DNA of 64,000 bases from Rutpela maculata (Eukaryota; Arthropoda; Insecta; Coleoptera; Cerambycidae): assembly GCA_936432065.2 (NCBI GenBank), contig OW386292.2, positions 134,803,460 to 134,867,459 of the forward strand, written 5' to 3'. Under the pieces are notes generated by a model. That model did no database searches. It was not told the origin of the DNA and saw only the letters and a program-made list of their open reading frames with translations. Of the stretch, positions 44,901 through 57,779 are shown one piece after another. A program made the position numbers and the translations under genes. Within the stretch, counting starts at the first letter, position 1; each line of letters opens with the position of its first letter.

Positions 44901-47900
44901 CTTAAAAGTTCACTCATATCACTCATATCACATATCATGATTATATCATTCACAGAACGGAGTTCGACTAATACATGAGTTTACTAACGTTCGGTCAGTC
45001 TTACGACGTACTAGCCCCCATGCAGGTTCATATAGGGAAAATAACGCCGACTCACCTTCGAGCGACTTTTAGGCAAATCTGCTTTTTGAGTCACTTATGC
45101 ACAAGGCGGTTTTCTCTATAACTTTATTATTTGGAAAGCCCTGCATTTGGCTTTCCTACCATAGCATGCAACGCACTCATCCAAATTACAAGTCGTTGGG
45201 TGAATCCAAACTTGTTTTATGCGAGAAACCGGCCTTGTCCATTTACACTGATATCATTTGCCTATAGACGCTACGTGCCTTCGCCACATTTGTCTATTTC
45301 ACCCTTTTTGATATGTAACATGGTTAAAATTTTATATTCAGTCTTTCGAATGATGTATACAATGACTGTATCTCCATGGTCATTGTCTTTGGTGGAGGAA
45401 TAAAAAGTTAAAAAATAATTTCGTAAAAGTATATGGTTTATTTTTCTTTGATCAAAAATTATACTTTTATTTTTTGTTCATTTTTCCATGACCACCATAT
45501 ACTTTCAGGGCCTGGACCAAAACAAATTTTTGTAAGTAAAAATTCGGCGTTTCTTCGAATTTCCACCTGGTTGTGCCCAATGTCTTAACGAACTCATAAC
45601 GGTCCTTTTGGGCTAGTTTACGGCTCAAAGAAACTAGGATGCTGTGGTCGAAAATGCCCTTAAATTAATTTTTTACTTAAGTCGAATTTTTATTTTGGCT
45701 TCGACTTAGGTCGATTCTGGGAGGTTCTACAATATTATTACGTTTACAAAAACTTTTTTCGTGTACGTTTTCAGTTTCAATATTTACTTTTTATTTCATA
45801 GGATATAAGTATCATCAACAAACCTGTAATCTGTGTAACCTGCCGTTGCTCTCTAGAAGAATGTAGTCATTTTGTAACGAACTATTTAACTGTAGAAGAA
45901 AGGATTAAGAAAGATTGTGAAGCTTTAGATATAGACAGTAAAAATAAATTAGAGCTAAGCAGTGTGTTACAATCTACAACAAGAGACAAAGTAATAAATG
46001 GGGTAAATAATAACTTGGTTGATACAATCAAGGTAGAAAAACAATACTGTGTTAAAAGAGAAAATGCCAATGAGGCAAAAACTTGTAGCGAAGGTGACAC
46101 AGTTAAATTAGAACCAATGATTTGTGAACAGGAAAACTTCTCTGAAATGGAGGACCAAAAATATTTAGTTACCGAAGAAATTGAAATAAAGACAGACCAA
46201 GAAGATTTTAACAGGTATTGATATATTAAGTTTAATTTTAAATTTGAAAAATTCATTTTTTCAAGGTTTTTTTAACTCATTCATTTATTTTATTTATACG
46301 GGCAACTGGTTAAATAACCCACTTCCAGAAGAGTGCATGTACAAAATATTAAATATTAACTATAAAATGAAAACCCAAACAGCAGGAATATTCTATGTTG
46401 TTCATATTGTGTGGAGAGCATAGATATGACGCCAACAAGATGGCATCCGACGTATTTAGTATAAATGTTAAATATCTCAGAAGCTGGTTGAGTTGTGCAG
46501 TCCTTAGAACATAAACGCCCTTCGAGACACTTCTGTGAATTTGCATTTAACACTTTCGCTGTGCACGACTCTCATGAGACTCGGCCCCGTTCTTAGCACA
46601 GTGCACACGACCCTCATGTGAGCCAGGCTATATTATATATTATTATTATTTAAGTTGAAAAACCTTCTCTTTTTTATATAGTCGACCAGAATTTTGCAAG
46701 TTTCAAAGAGTTCCAACAAGATCACAAGCGGCTTCTTGACTTGCGGAGCCCAGATGAAACAGATTTTAAGCCAATTTCCAGTTTTAACATAATTATGTAT
46801 AGAGATTTTTTTATTATTTATTAAGGACACTGGTTACAGTATATGGAATGTTTCCTATCGACACATGATTGTGTGAATTGTTTCAAGAGAAAATAAGTAT
46901 CCTATTGTTAATATTAGTCGACAGGTTTAAAAAAATAATATTACGGAAATTAAATATTAATGGAAACGTAAAAAATCTAATAAGACCCAAAAGAAACTCG
47001 TGATGAAGATAATATAGCAATATTGCTAGTTTCGGTCTCACTAACAGGAAATCCGAAAACAGTGTGGAAAAGATTCGAGCAAATTAACATAAGCATATCT
47101 GATGTTTAAATAATAATAATAATAATAGACTTTATTTTCATAAGACTTGTAGATACAAGTGTAGAATATTGTCACAAAATTGTTAATAAAAATACATGCA
47201 ACAAATAGAAAATTTCAGGTTTAACAGTAGTTAAGAAGGAAAAAATAATAAAATATAGTATAAAACAGCAAAAATACAATTCAATACAAAAATACAAACG
47301 TACAATCAATCATAAGACAAAATTGTCACAATTTAAAAATTCACCAATAGAGTAAAAACTATGTTTTTGCAGCATATTACGAACACCCGATTTAAATAAG
47401 TTAAAAGTAGGTAAGGACTTCAAAGAGGTTGGTAGTTTATTGAATATCTTAACGGCCATGATCAATGGCCCATTTGCTGATACAGACAAATTATGTCTCG
47501 GTATTTCTATATTAAGTGTAGGTCTAAAATTGTAGGGCGAATTTAGGTCTCTGGTAAGTGTATACTGATCAGTATGTGACTTAATATAGCAAACGCAATT
47601 TACGATTTATATATTCGTTATAGTTAGGAGGTTTAGTTGCTTAAATAGGTCTCTGCAGGAGTATCTAAGGCTTTTGAATGTCATTGTTCTTAGGATTCTT
47701 TTTTGGATTATTAACACTTCATTAACTCTTGTACAATTTCCCCAACATAAGATACCGTAGTTCAATGTGGAGTAGACATAAGCATAATAATATGTTATTA
47801 AAACGTCAGTTGAAACATAATTTCTGAGCTACCATAAGACAAAGCAAGAAGTTGATAATTTCTTCAGTATGACATCAATCTGGTTAGTCCACGATAAATG

Positions 47901-50900
47901 CGAGTCTATACATAAGCCAAGAAATTTAACTTGTGAGCTCTGTTGAATACTCTTACTGTTTATTTTTACTAATATGCTTTCATACAATTTTCTTGGAGTG
48001 AACAGTTTGAGATCATTAAGGATAAACCCTGTATACCGACAGTAATTTATCATAATATGAATAACATCGTTTGCAGTGTTACTCAGATCATTAAAATTGT
48101 CCTAACTCACAGCTATTAATGCATCATCTGCAAAGAGAGATACAAAACCACCTAGGAAATAAGAGAAGATACCATTAATGAAAGTAATAAATAAGAGGGG
48201 GCCCAATATGCTCCCCTGGGATCCCTACTTGGATCACTTTGGGCAGTGACTTGTAAGTGACATTATTAATTCTCAAAATAACTTTTTGGCTCCGACATTG
48301 TAAATAAGAGGAGAGCCAAAGTAGGGCGGATCCACGTATGCCATAATTATAAAGTTTGTTCAATAGTAAATCAGTGTTGACCATGTCAAACGCACGTTTT
48401 AGATCAAATAGAATACACGCTATTTTGTTTTTACATTCAAGATTCTGCAGAATATAATTGTAGACTGCCAAAATCGCGTCCTGAGTTGATAATTTGTTCG
48501 TAAAACCGAATTGATTAATTGACAAGATTTTCTCTGTTTCCAGGAATTTTGAAAGTCTAATATGAAAGGCATTTTGATATAATTTAGAGAGAGCTGAGAA
48601 TAGGGCAATTCCTCTATAGTTCGAGATCTGTGATATATCACCTTTTTTGTAGATTACGACAATAAGCGTTTTTTTTTAAGTTTTGGAAACATACCGTCCT
48701 GGAATGAAAAATTAATAAGCGAGGTAATGCAATTAGTAATGTGATCAGCGACTTTAATTAGAAGATTAAAAAAAGAGTTTTAAAAGAAAATATGTTTCAA
48801 GCTGACAAACCTAAAAAAAATCATACTCAAGCAGGTAATGATAATGATACATATAATTTAGATCTTTGTTTGAATATCGGGGAAAGAATTATGGGAGGCA
48901 GACAGTTTTATAAAATATCTTTTAGGGCGAGTCTAGCTTTACCACGAATGGTGTAATATTATGCCAAAATTTTCTCTATTGAGCGCAAGACAATTCAAAT
49001 TTTACAGTTGCTACAAGTAGTCAAAAACAAATTTACTTTTGGTCAGAATTTGAAGAAGAAACTTTAGAATGCAGACGTAAGGCTTATATTAAACAATAAT
49101 CACTGGCTTGCTCGGTCCCCTGATCTAATCGCATGCAATTACTCTCCTTGTGGGTTTCTAGAAGAAAAACTTTATAAAGATTATTTAGTATGTGATATTT
49201 TAAAAGAATAATTGAAGTTATAGCAGAGTAAATCAAGAGATGATTCGTTCTGTTTACGATGAATTTAAAAGATGATTACAAAAGCGAGTGGAAGCTGGTG
49301 ATTGTCATGTTAAATAAGAACTTAGTTAATTGAAACAGTTAGTTGTTAAATAAAATATTTTTTGTTTAAACATTTGATATCTTTTGTTTTTAAAAAATAT
49401 TTAAGACCAATTATAAGCAACTTTTTAAAATGGGAATTTTATTAAATATGAAAAATAAAGGCAGTTTACTCTTATGTAAAGTTGATATTTTTGAAATTTT
49501 TTAGCGCACTATAAAAAAAAAGAATTTTCTTAACACTAATCGTATTTTTTTTACAGGCAAATTTTCGTATAAAGAGTGACTTTTTATAAAAAAATATATA
49601 TTTACAGTGTGTTTCACTTCTCGTGAAGACACCCCCTGTATCTTTTTTATTTGTGGCCCAATTCATTATCAACCATCCAACTCTATAAGACTACTTTATT
49701 CAACACATAAATGCCATCTAGATCTAAGACGCCGATCTACCGTGATAAAAATAAAATCGCAATTTTCGAGAAATCATAGTAGGCTTAGAGATAGACAAAA
49801 ATTTTGTTAATGAAAATTTTTCAGAATCACTAGATATGCCCGCCTGTAAAATTTTGTGAAAATCTCAACATTTTCAAAAAAAAAATTTCTTTCACTTCTC
49901 GTAAATATCTTTTTTATTTGTGGCCGAATTCATTTCAAATTTTTATCAGCTATACAACTCCATAAGGCGATTTTATATAACACACAAAGATAACTTTTTC
50001 CAACAAATGAAAGTTGTGAACAAAAATCAGCATTCAATAAAACGCTAAAAGGGCCACTTTTTATTATTACATATCGAGTTAAATGTAATATTTTCTTTTT
50101 TTTTGTTATTGCTATTCATATCCTTCCTCATTATCGGCTCAGAAATTTAAGAACACGGGCGGTTTCATTGTTTTAAATGTTAAGAATGCCATGAAATTAA
50201 CCGTCAATTTACTTTACTATTGCTTTTATGTCAGAAGTGATTGTTGTTATTTTTTGTGGAGTTTGTTAGTTTTTCTTGTTTTAATAATTTAATTCACACT
50301 AAAGCTTCCTTATTTGATTTCTTTGCTCATAATGCTCAGAACACTTTTAACTACTCATGAAAAAATAAGAAATAATAAAGATAGTTGGTGAAAATGTATG
50401 GTCTTCAAGAGAAGCAGCAGAAGCAGCTGGTAATGTGTTTAGTGATAAAAATAATTGAGATAAGATAATAGAATTAATTGATTATTAAAATGTATTGAGA
50501 TAATCGATTATGACTCTGAAAATTAATATATACTAAGATTAACATGACAAAGTATAATAATAGTTAATTATTAGTTGACATTGCAAGCACAGCACAATAT
50601 ATACAAGTAAAAACAAAATATTTCTTTAATAAATAGGTACATATTTAATTTGTGTGTAATTATTTAGCAGTAGTATTTTAAATTTTAAATAAACAATTGC
50701 TGTTACCCATTTATAAAGTAAATAAAACACTAAAAATTAGTATTTAGTACCACTTATTTTTTATTTATATATAAATACAAATAGAACCAATAACATGACA
50801 GAAATAATAATAAAACTGTAATTTTCCATAAAAACAAAATAAACAAATTTATAATTCTCAAAAATAATAAAACGGGAAAGGAATCAAATTTTTATAGTGG

Positions 50901-53250
50901 TACGTAGTGCAAGATGAGAACGAATAATCGAATCAGTACGTTCAGTTAGATTTAGAAGGTTACTACTAAAATTAGTACTGCTAATATTAGTCGATTATTA
51001 AAACATCTCAATTAAAAATAATCGATTATTAAAATATTTCGATTATTCCCATCACTAAATGTGCTTAAACATTAAAAACAAGGTTTATATGACCTGACCT
51101 CAAAATGTAGGGCAGCTTTGTGAGAGGATAAGGCAAGCGTGTTTAGAAGTTACAGCTCAAGAACTGCGAAGAATTGTAATAAATAACAGAAAACGGATTG
51201 AGAAGTGTATTACACTTGAGGGGAGGTTAGTAGAAAGGGACCGAATACAACAGTATAATAAGTGCCCTTTTAGTCATTCATTGCAAACACTGTAGCGGTC
51301 CCTTACATCTCGCCGACAGAGCATTTGCTCTGTTAATTACATATGTGGACCATCACCCAAGTTCTTCGGATGCGTATAAGGCAGTGGCTACCCCAGCCTT
51401 ACTGACGAGTTCGTAGGATAGCCATGGAATGAAACGCAAACGTCTTCACCTTCCCCACCACCTCCAAAATCTTTTATTTAATAAATAATTTCAATAATAA
51501 TTGTGCACGACTTTCATTTGCAAAAAATTCTCTTTATGTGTTAGATAAAATCGTCTCATGGAGTTCTATAGCTGACAATAATTTGCAATGAATTCAGCCA
51601 CAAATAAAAAAGATACAGGGGTGTCTTCACGAGAAGTGAAACAAACATTTTTTTTTTTTTAATACTTCGATTTTCACATAATTTTACAGGGGGCATATCT
51701 AGTGATTCTGAACAACTTCCAATAACAAAATTTTTGTCCTATGCCTATGATTTCTCGAAAACTGCGATTTTCTTTTTATCGCAGTAGGCCGACGTTTTAG
51801 ATCTAGGCGGCATTTATGTGTTGAACAAAGTCGTCTTATGGAGTTGTATGGCTGATAAAAATTTGAAATTAATTGGGCCACAAACAAAAAAGATACAGGG
51901 GTGTCTTCACGAGAAGTGAAACACACTGTATTTAGGTCCATTTGTAGGACAACTGACCCCCCATCTGGGGACACTGTATATCGTCTTCATGTGTCTTATA
52001 ATGCTAATATTATCAATATTTTAAACTTTTTCAGAATTCAAGATGATGTTACGGAAACTTGCAGTGACAAATCGACACACAATTTGGAGGAACTTAAGAC
52101 TCTTGAGAAGCACAATTTAATCCAAATTGGCAACTCAGTGGACCAGTGTGGTTCTTCTTCTTTCCAGACAAATTACCAAGGACGCCTTAAAAGACATTCA
52201 CCAATGCGTAAGAAGGCTGCAAAAATATCGGTGTATTGGTGTGAAATTTGTAAATTTCAAACAAAGAGGAGTTATAATTTGAAGGTGCATAGCTTGCGTC
52301 ATAAGAATTCTTCAGAAGTAACAATATATAAGTGTAATTTCTGTTCATATCAGACAAAAATGAAAGATTATCTTAGGTCGCATAGCTTGCTTCATAAGGA
52401 CCCTTCAGCAACAACAATATATAAGTGTAATTCCTGTTCATATCAAACAAGGTATAGAGGAGGGCTTCAGAGGCATATCTTGACACATAGAGACTCTTTG
52501 GAAGTAACTATGTACAGTTGTGATTCCTGTTCATATCAAACAAAGGTAAAATATGATCTTAAGAAGCATAGCTTGATTCATAAGGATTCTTCTGAAGTGA
52601 CTATGTACCAGTGTAATTCCTGTTCATATCAGACAAAGTTGAAAGGTGTTCTTAGGATGCATAGCTTGTGTCATAAGGACTCTTCAGCAACAGCAGTATA
52701 TGAGTGTTATTCCTGTTCATTTCAAACAAAGTATAAACAAGTCCTTAGGGGGCATATCTTGACACATAGAGATTCTTCAAAAGTAACTATGTACAGTTGT
52801 GATTCCTGTTCATATCAGGCAAAGAAAAAAAATTACCTTACAAAGCATAGCTTGATTCATAAGGACTCTTCAGAAGCGACTATGTACAGTTGTGATTTCT
52901 GTTCATATCAAACAAAGAGAAAAGATGTTCTTAGGATGCATAGCTTGCGTCATAAGGACTCTTCTACAACAACAGTATATGAGTGTAATTTCTGTTCATT
53001 TCAAACAAAGTATAAAGAAGTGCTTAAGGGGCATATCTTGACACATAGAGATTCTTCAGAAGTAACTATGTACAATTGTGATTCCTGTTCATATCAGACA
53101 AAGAATAAAAATTATCTTAGAAGGCATAACTTGCGTCATAAGGACTCTTCAGAAATGACTATGTACCAGTGTAATTTCTGTTCATATCAAACAAAGAGAA
53201 AAGATTATTTTAAGAGGCATAGCTTGTGTCATAAGCACTCTTCAGCATAG
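41999..53250 (+). CDS. Gene C: double-ZAD C2H2 zinc-finger protein, 11 fingers
   Basis: The exons are 41999-42106, 42223-42531, 45802-46214 and 52035-53250; total 2046 nt, 681 residues, in frame, with the same junctions and phases as gene B. The cysteine layout of both ZADs is conserved (Cys 8/11, 47/50, 106/109, 150/153). Exon 1 differs from B at a few residues (for example N-C-K for N-F-K). The linker keeps IKVE and VKLE. The finger array is two units shorter than in B. It is a recent tandem copy of B: introns align outside private insertions. A nuclear DNA-binding role is inferred from family. Confidence 0.85.
42532..45801. other. Gene C intron 2 with private insertions
   Basis: The ends match gene B intron 2. 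The centre (about 42846-45260) is specific to C: an R2-like LINE fragment (42846-43330), then a LINE-tail-like stretch near 43380-43560, then about 1.7 kb (43563-45250) of AT-rich sequence with no recognised genes. Confidence 0.6.
42846..43330 (-). pseudogene. R2-like LINE fragment, second copy
   Basis: On the reverse strand it matches the middle of the fragment at 28630-29745 (the zinc motif and the region upstream), but lacks the restriction-like endonuclease core. It sits in intron 2 of C, whereas the other is in intron 3 of B, so the two are separate insertions. Confidence 0.75.
47107..48775 (-). pseudogene. LINE RT with (AAT)n tail
   Basis: The reverse-strand tail is the AATAATAAT run at 47107. 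Reading upward on the reverse strand come a thumb piece (F-L-G-L-C-I-D-S-H-L-S-W, 47829-48053), SLFADDALIA near 48120-48150, and motif A FDLKRAFDMVN (near 48390). A frameshifted N-terminal RT part reaches about 48641. It is 5'-truncated and broken. Absent from gene B, so inserted after the duplication. Confidence 0.8.
49605..51928. mobile_element. 2.3-kb foldback transposon, TSD TATTTA
   Basis: CAGTGTGTTTCACTTCTCGT at 49605 is mirrored at 51928, with arms of about 320 bp (GAAGACACCCCCTGTATC on the left). TATTTA flanks both sides (49599-49604, 51929-51934). Gene B has the uninterrupted TATATTTAG at the same place (near 30981). Its interior keeps a mariner-type transposase C-terminal scrap at 51090-51260 (C-E-R-I-R-Q-A-C and RKRIEKCI) and holds a hAT-type MITE at 50440-51057. 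Confidence 0.85.
50440..51057. mobile_element. 618-bp hAT-type MITE nested in the foldback
   Basis: TAGTGATAAAAATAATTGAG is at the left and TTCCCATCACTA at the right. The 8-bp duplication is AATGTGTT / AATGTGCT (50432-50439, 51058-51065; one mismatch). Same family as 41045-41621. Confidence 0.85.
52035..53250 (+). CDS. Gene C exon 4: eleven C2H2 fingers, MITE-derived stop
   Basis: The acceptor is AG at 52033-52034, and the exon opens I-Q-D-D-V-T-E-T. It has the same dead first finger as B, then 11 good fingers at a 31-residue period. Units 3-5, 6-8 and 9-11 form three repeats of a three-finger block (ILTHR type, then SYQ-type with LTK/LKK/LRR, then LRMHSL or KRHSL type). The stop is TAG at 53248-53250, the start of a MITE. 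Confidence 0.9.
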
Positions 53251-53485
53251 AGATGGGCGATTCGACTCTATTTAAGGATTCGTACCAAACGAATCCATAT
53301 CAAGAAAAAATTCGTACTGAAATATTCTTTCAAGAATCCAAACTGTCTCGATTGTACAAATGGATTCAGTTACAACATCGATAGGAAATATACGAATCTT
53401 TTGTTTTTGTGGGATTTGTACCATTCGAATCACTGCAAGGATTCGTACCAATGATACGAATCATACGAGTTACTATCCACCTCTA
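53248..53485. mobile_element. hAT-type MITE at the end of the gene C finger array
   Basis: TAGAGATGGGCGATTCG opens it and ATCCACCTCTA closes it. CTTCAGCA at 53240-53247 and CTTCTGCA at 53486-53493 are its target duplication (one change). It is the same insertion as 32490-32681 in gene B, so it predates the B/C split. Confidence 0.9.
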
Positions 53486-53493
53486 CTTCTGCA

Positions 53494-53775
53494 ATAACAG
53501 CATGTAAGTGTAATTTCTATTCATTTCAAGCAAAGTATAAACAAGTGCTTAAGAGGCATATCTTGACCCATAGAGACTCTTCAGAACTAACTATGTACAG
53601 TTGTGAGAATCCTATTCATATCAAAAAATATTGTCTTAAGAAGCATAGCTTGCTTCATAAGGATTCTTCAGAAGTGACTACGTACCAGTGTACCTGTTTA
53701 TTCAGACAAAAAAAATATTATATTAAGATGCATAGCTTGCGTCATAAGGACTCTTCAAGCAATAACAGGATATAA
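53494..53775 (+). pseudogene. Relic fingers beyond the MITE in gene C
   Basis: A-I-T-A-C-K-C-N-F-Y-S-F-Q-A-K, then YKQVLKRHILTHRDSS, YCLKKHSLLHKDSSEV and YIKMHSLRHKDSS give three damaged units. An open frame runs 53545-53775, but the cysteine pairs are broken. Confidence 0.8.
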
Positions 53776-54830
53776 GTAAATTCTCCATTTCTTAGGACTT
53801 CTAATCAAATAAAATCTCACCCTATTACCTGGAGAAAACAAAATAAAACAATTGGAATTAAACTATAATCATTAAATATGAAAAATAGTGCAAATATTAA
53901 GTTAACAATACCTAAAAAGACAAACACTAAGTAGACTTTAGGAAAGACTAACAAGTGAAATATTGGGTAGAGATGTGAAAGTACTCACTGAATAAAGCCA
54001 TACTGCTTAGAATAATTTCTACATAGTTACCTAGTGCTTTGGTAAAAGATTTCTTGAATTAGTAAAAGTGACAATGCAACAATGATAATGACATTTAAAA
54101 GAGAATAAGTAGATAAGTTCTGCAAATATAAGCTGTGGTGAAACTTAACATTCTATTTGAACTTTGTAAAGCAAAGAATGCTCAACAAAAGCTAAAATAG
54201 AAATTGTTATAACAAATAAAATAGAAATAGTTTTGTTAAAGTAAGAGTTGGAAAATAGTTATTTAACACGTTCACTGCTAATGTCGCCACCCTTAACAAA
54301 ATCCCATCAGCAGCGAACGTGTTAAACATGTTAATTGATCATGTAGTGGAAACTTTATGTTGTTAAGTAATTTTAAGCATTTATGGTAAACTGAAATTTT
54401 TATTGAGGTGAAAATATTTTAATTCAATTAGGGCATGTATCAAAAGATTAATATCAAAACATAGAATTTAACTACAATAAATTTTGTAATGGTAAAAGCT
54501 ACCGTAAGGGAATTATTTTCTTTTTAAGTTAAAAATGTCAGTGAAATGTCAATCAGTAGGCATAATGTACCAAAAATACGTCAATTTTAATTGTTAAATC
54601 AAAGTCGATGTGAACATTTAGTCATTTTTCAGTTTTTGAATGAGATAGTCGATGACAGATCGTCAAATAACCTTAAAATATTAAAAAGACGACGTCAAAA
54701 TTAAATCAAGTGTCAGAATAAATTATGAAATGAAATAAACTGAATGATAAGAATTTTTAATGGTAATTTATATGTCCCAAAATAAGAAGTAAATTCGTAG
54801 GTTAAGAAAAGAGTAAATTGATACTTACTA
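53776..54830. repeat. Duplicated 3' flank of gene C
   Basis: It aligns with the gene B 3' flank (about 32966-34663), without the MITE at 33071-33694, whose empty target lies near 53868. Non-coding. Confidence 0.75.
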
Positions 54831-57034
54831 ACTAAGGAGAACTAGCCATATTATAAATAAATTTATTAATCCAAATTCTACTAGAACATCAAGCAACTTA
54901 ATTTTCGGCTGTCATATTAAAGGACACTACATAGTAGAATAATCGAAGCATAAACACAAAAGGTGTGACCAATAGCGCCACCTATCAATATGAAACAAGG
55001 AAGCTTACAAAAGTAATATTGCAATATTTTAGCCTCAAGCACTAAAAGAAAATAAAAACTACAATTTTAGATTAAGTTATTTACTTATTTGTGTTGTTCA
55101 TAAAATTTCCCTACATATATTGTAATATATTGTTATCTTACTGAAAATTTTCTACATTTCCTTATTTATTTATACCTCGTATTTATCTGGTTGCAGACAA
55201 TGTATAGTTTCCTCATGCTTTTCTACTAGGTATACCGAAAGGAATTGGCGCCCCGAGCTATTCTATTAATAAAGCTGGAGTATAAATTATATTTAATTCT
55301 TTTCAAAATTTCAATTTAATATTATGATACAATAACTTTCAGAACATAACACACAACACAAGTTTGTCCGAGGGATCGACTATGGCAAATCCCATTTAGT
55401 ATTTGGGCTTGTCTATGAACATCCTATTATCCCAGTTTGTATGCTTTTCAGCACTCTTTTGGTCATCCCAATGTCACAACTCGGTCTCAGATAAAAGTAG
55501 TATGAGGAACGTCCTGAAGGATATACCGGCGCTTGTATTAAGGATTTACCAGGACATCCTGGGATATTTCAGGATGTCCCAAGTATTACGAATAGGCGTA
55601 CAAAATACATACTGAAATGTCCCAGGATGTCCTACAGACTGCAAATAGATATCCACAGGCAACTTAATTTTGGAATTAGACCATTTTAAATTCAGATTCA
55701 ACAATGTTATACTTAATTTTTTTGTTTCTTGGTGGGATCCTCTGCCACACGTGTTTTCTTCTAAAACAATGTCCATAAAATCAATAAAACAATACAATTA
55801 TCCAGTATTTTACTGGAAAATAACCTCTACACCTGTGACTTTTACTTTAAAGGAGCATAGATATTATTTTCGAGTAAAATACTGGATAAGCATTATTTTA
55901 TAGAAAATATAAAAATTAAAGCAACCAACATTTAGACAATAATGTTATACTTAAATTTTTAAAAAATTGAATTGTAAACATTTTTAGAATTTTTGAAATA
56001 TTTGCACTTGCTTATTTTTCCTTATTATACGTAATTTCTTGGGTTTATGGTCAGTTAAAAAATGAAATATTATTTTCTTACGATTCGGCTTATTAACCAT
56101 CGTCAAAGACATTACAATTTTATAAAAAAACAAATATTTTGTTATTATGGAATTAAGTGCTACTTAAATAATAACATTTTAATAATAGAAATAAGCTAAA
56201 CGCATTCAATATTTAAAAACATTTGTAGTGTTAAAAAGTAAACTTCTTAGAAAAATGTGAAATAAATACCTACCTATATTACTTTTGCAAATTTAATAAT
56301 AGTGGAACATTAATTTTTAGGATGTAGCGCACTCCTACTTCCGTATTCTGTTCTTTGCCTCGCTCCTCATTCGCACTTCTCGGATAATCTTTTAACAGTT
56401 TCTCTGCTTCGTTTTCCATAAAATATACTCATTCATGGGTGCTGTTAAAATAAACGTAGTTATTGTTGTTTGAACCACTATTATTAAAAAAATTATATGA
56501 AAAGTAGGCAAGATAAAAATAATAAAAACTATTGAAGGATGTAGGTATGACCCATAGCACTCAGTGAATAATAATAATTTACCGAATTATATATTAAAAT
56601 CCATACAGTACACTCTGGCAAATATAATTTCAAGATAAAAAATTGTAATAGGTATGTATTTTCATGCAGTCTGTCCACCTGTGTTCAGCCTGTTATCATA
56701 TATCTTTCGTTTAAAAGTGTAATAAAAGTTTCAAATAATTATCTTAAAGCACAATATTTACTTATTTATTTTCATCCACAATTAGCTGCTAGATGGTTTC
56801 AAAATTATAACTAAGTACATTATTTGTCGTCATTTTCAAATTCAATGTCATCATGTTTATTGCCAGATTTGACAATACTTTTACGTTATTCGCATTTTAT
56901 CTCCAAACTTGATTTCAGTACCTATTCAATTCTTGAGACAAAGTATAATTTTATTTTGTAGGTTTCTCGGCGATTGTGTCACTTAAAGTACGGGAATGTG
57001 TATAAATCCTCATTTTTTTTTTAGCTTCCTTTGG
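54831..57034. other. Unassigned AT-rich spacer between C and D
   Basis: No supported gene. A local cluster of CAGGACATCCTGGGA / CAGGATGTCC words lies at 55550-55640. Short open frames here lack family signals. Confidence 0.4.
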
Positions 57035-57440
57035 CATTCTGAAAGTATAAGAAATTGTATTAAATTTTCGTGGTTTCGAACACGACATTAATACTAATTA
57101 AATATAAATCATAATCTGATAAGTTCTTCATAACATGAAGTTTAATAGGTTGTTATATTTTTATACATTTGTACTCACTTTTTATAGTCTGGAATGAAGA
57201 CACTAAAATAAAGCTAAACTAAATAGATAAAACACAAAAATCTAACTTTAAAATATTTCATACAGCCACTAACAATAATTATTATTTAAATATTTGAGAA
57301 ATAGAAACTAATAAGGCATGATTGTTGTGTTTGGGGTACTTGTTTTGGCTGGTTTGTCCGGCCGGAAATCAAAATGGTGCTTTATTTAAATATATTAGAG
57401 ACCTCTTATTAGGGTACATTTTAAGGAGATTTAGGGCTCT
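57035..57440. repeat. Dispersed repeat copy upstream of gene D
   Basis: It matches 61085-61380 (from the CATTCTGAAAGT block) and 40240-40560 (from CTCACTTTTTATAGTCTGGA). Non-coding. Confidence 0.65.
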
Positions 57441-57779
57441 TAATCGGATATCCCTTCTTAGTCGACATAGTGCCAAAATGGAACCTATTCAGGATATCCC
57501 ATTGACATCCATACAAGGATATCCTGGGACATACTAAAATGGGCTGTCTTGAAGACGTCTTAAAATAGAGTATTCTAAAAGGTCCGTTTCTCTATTTATT
57601 TTACGTACTGGGATACTCAGGTACGTCAATTGTCATCCTATATCCCGATTGTGCTGTGCGGGTATCTAAATCTTTATATTATGATGCAAGCCTATATTTT
57701 ATTTGGTATATATGGAAATGATCTTGAGGATTTGGTTATTCCTACGAAAATGTTTAATGTAACTAGGCCCTGTGGAATT

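Larger units (their letters stand above)
46830..51975 (+). mobile_element. Mariner-like remnant in gene C, interrupted twice
   Basis: It is the same insertion as in gene B intron 3. The segments are about 46830-47106, 48776-49604 and 51929-51975, with the right end CTGGGGACACTG then TA (51976-51977). Its transposase is heavily decayed (LDLCLNIGE near 48865). Broken by a LINE (47107-48775) and by a foldback element (49605-51928), neither present in B. Confidence 0.75.

Noticed and set aside
51300..51480. GC-richer stretch as a possible exon
   Set aside because: It has no sustained open frame and sits inside a foldback transposon; nothing recognisable.
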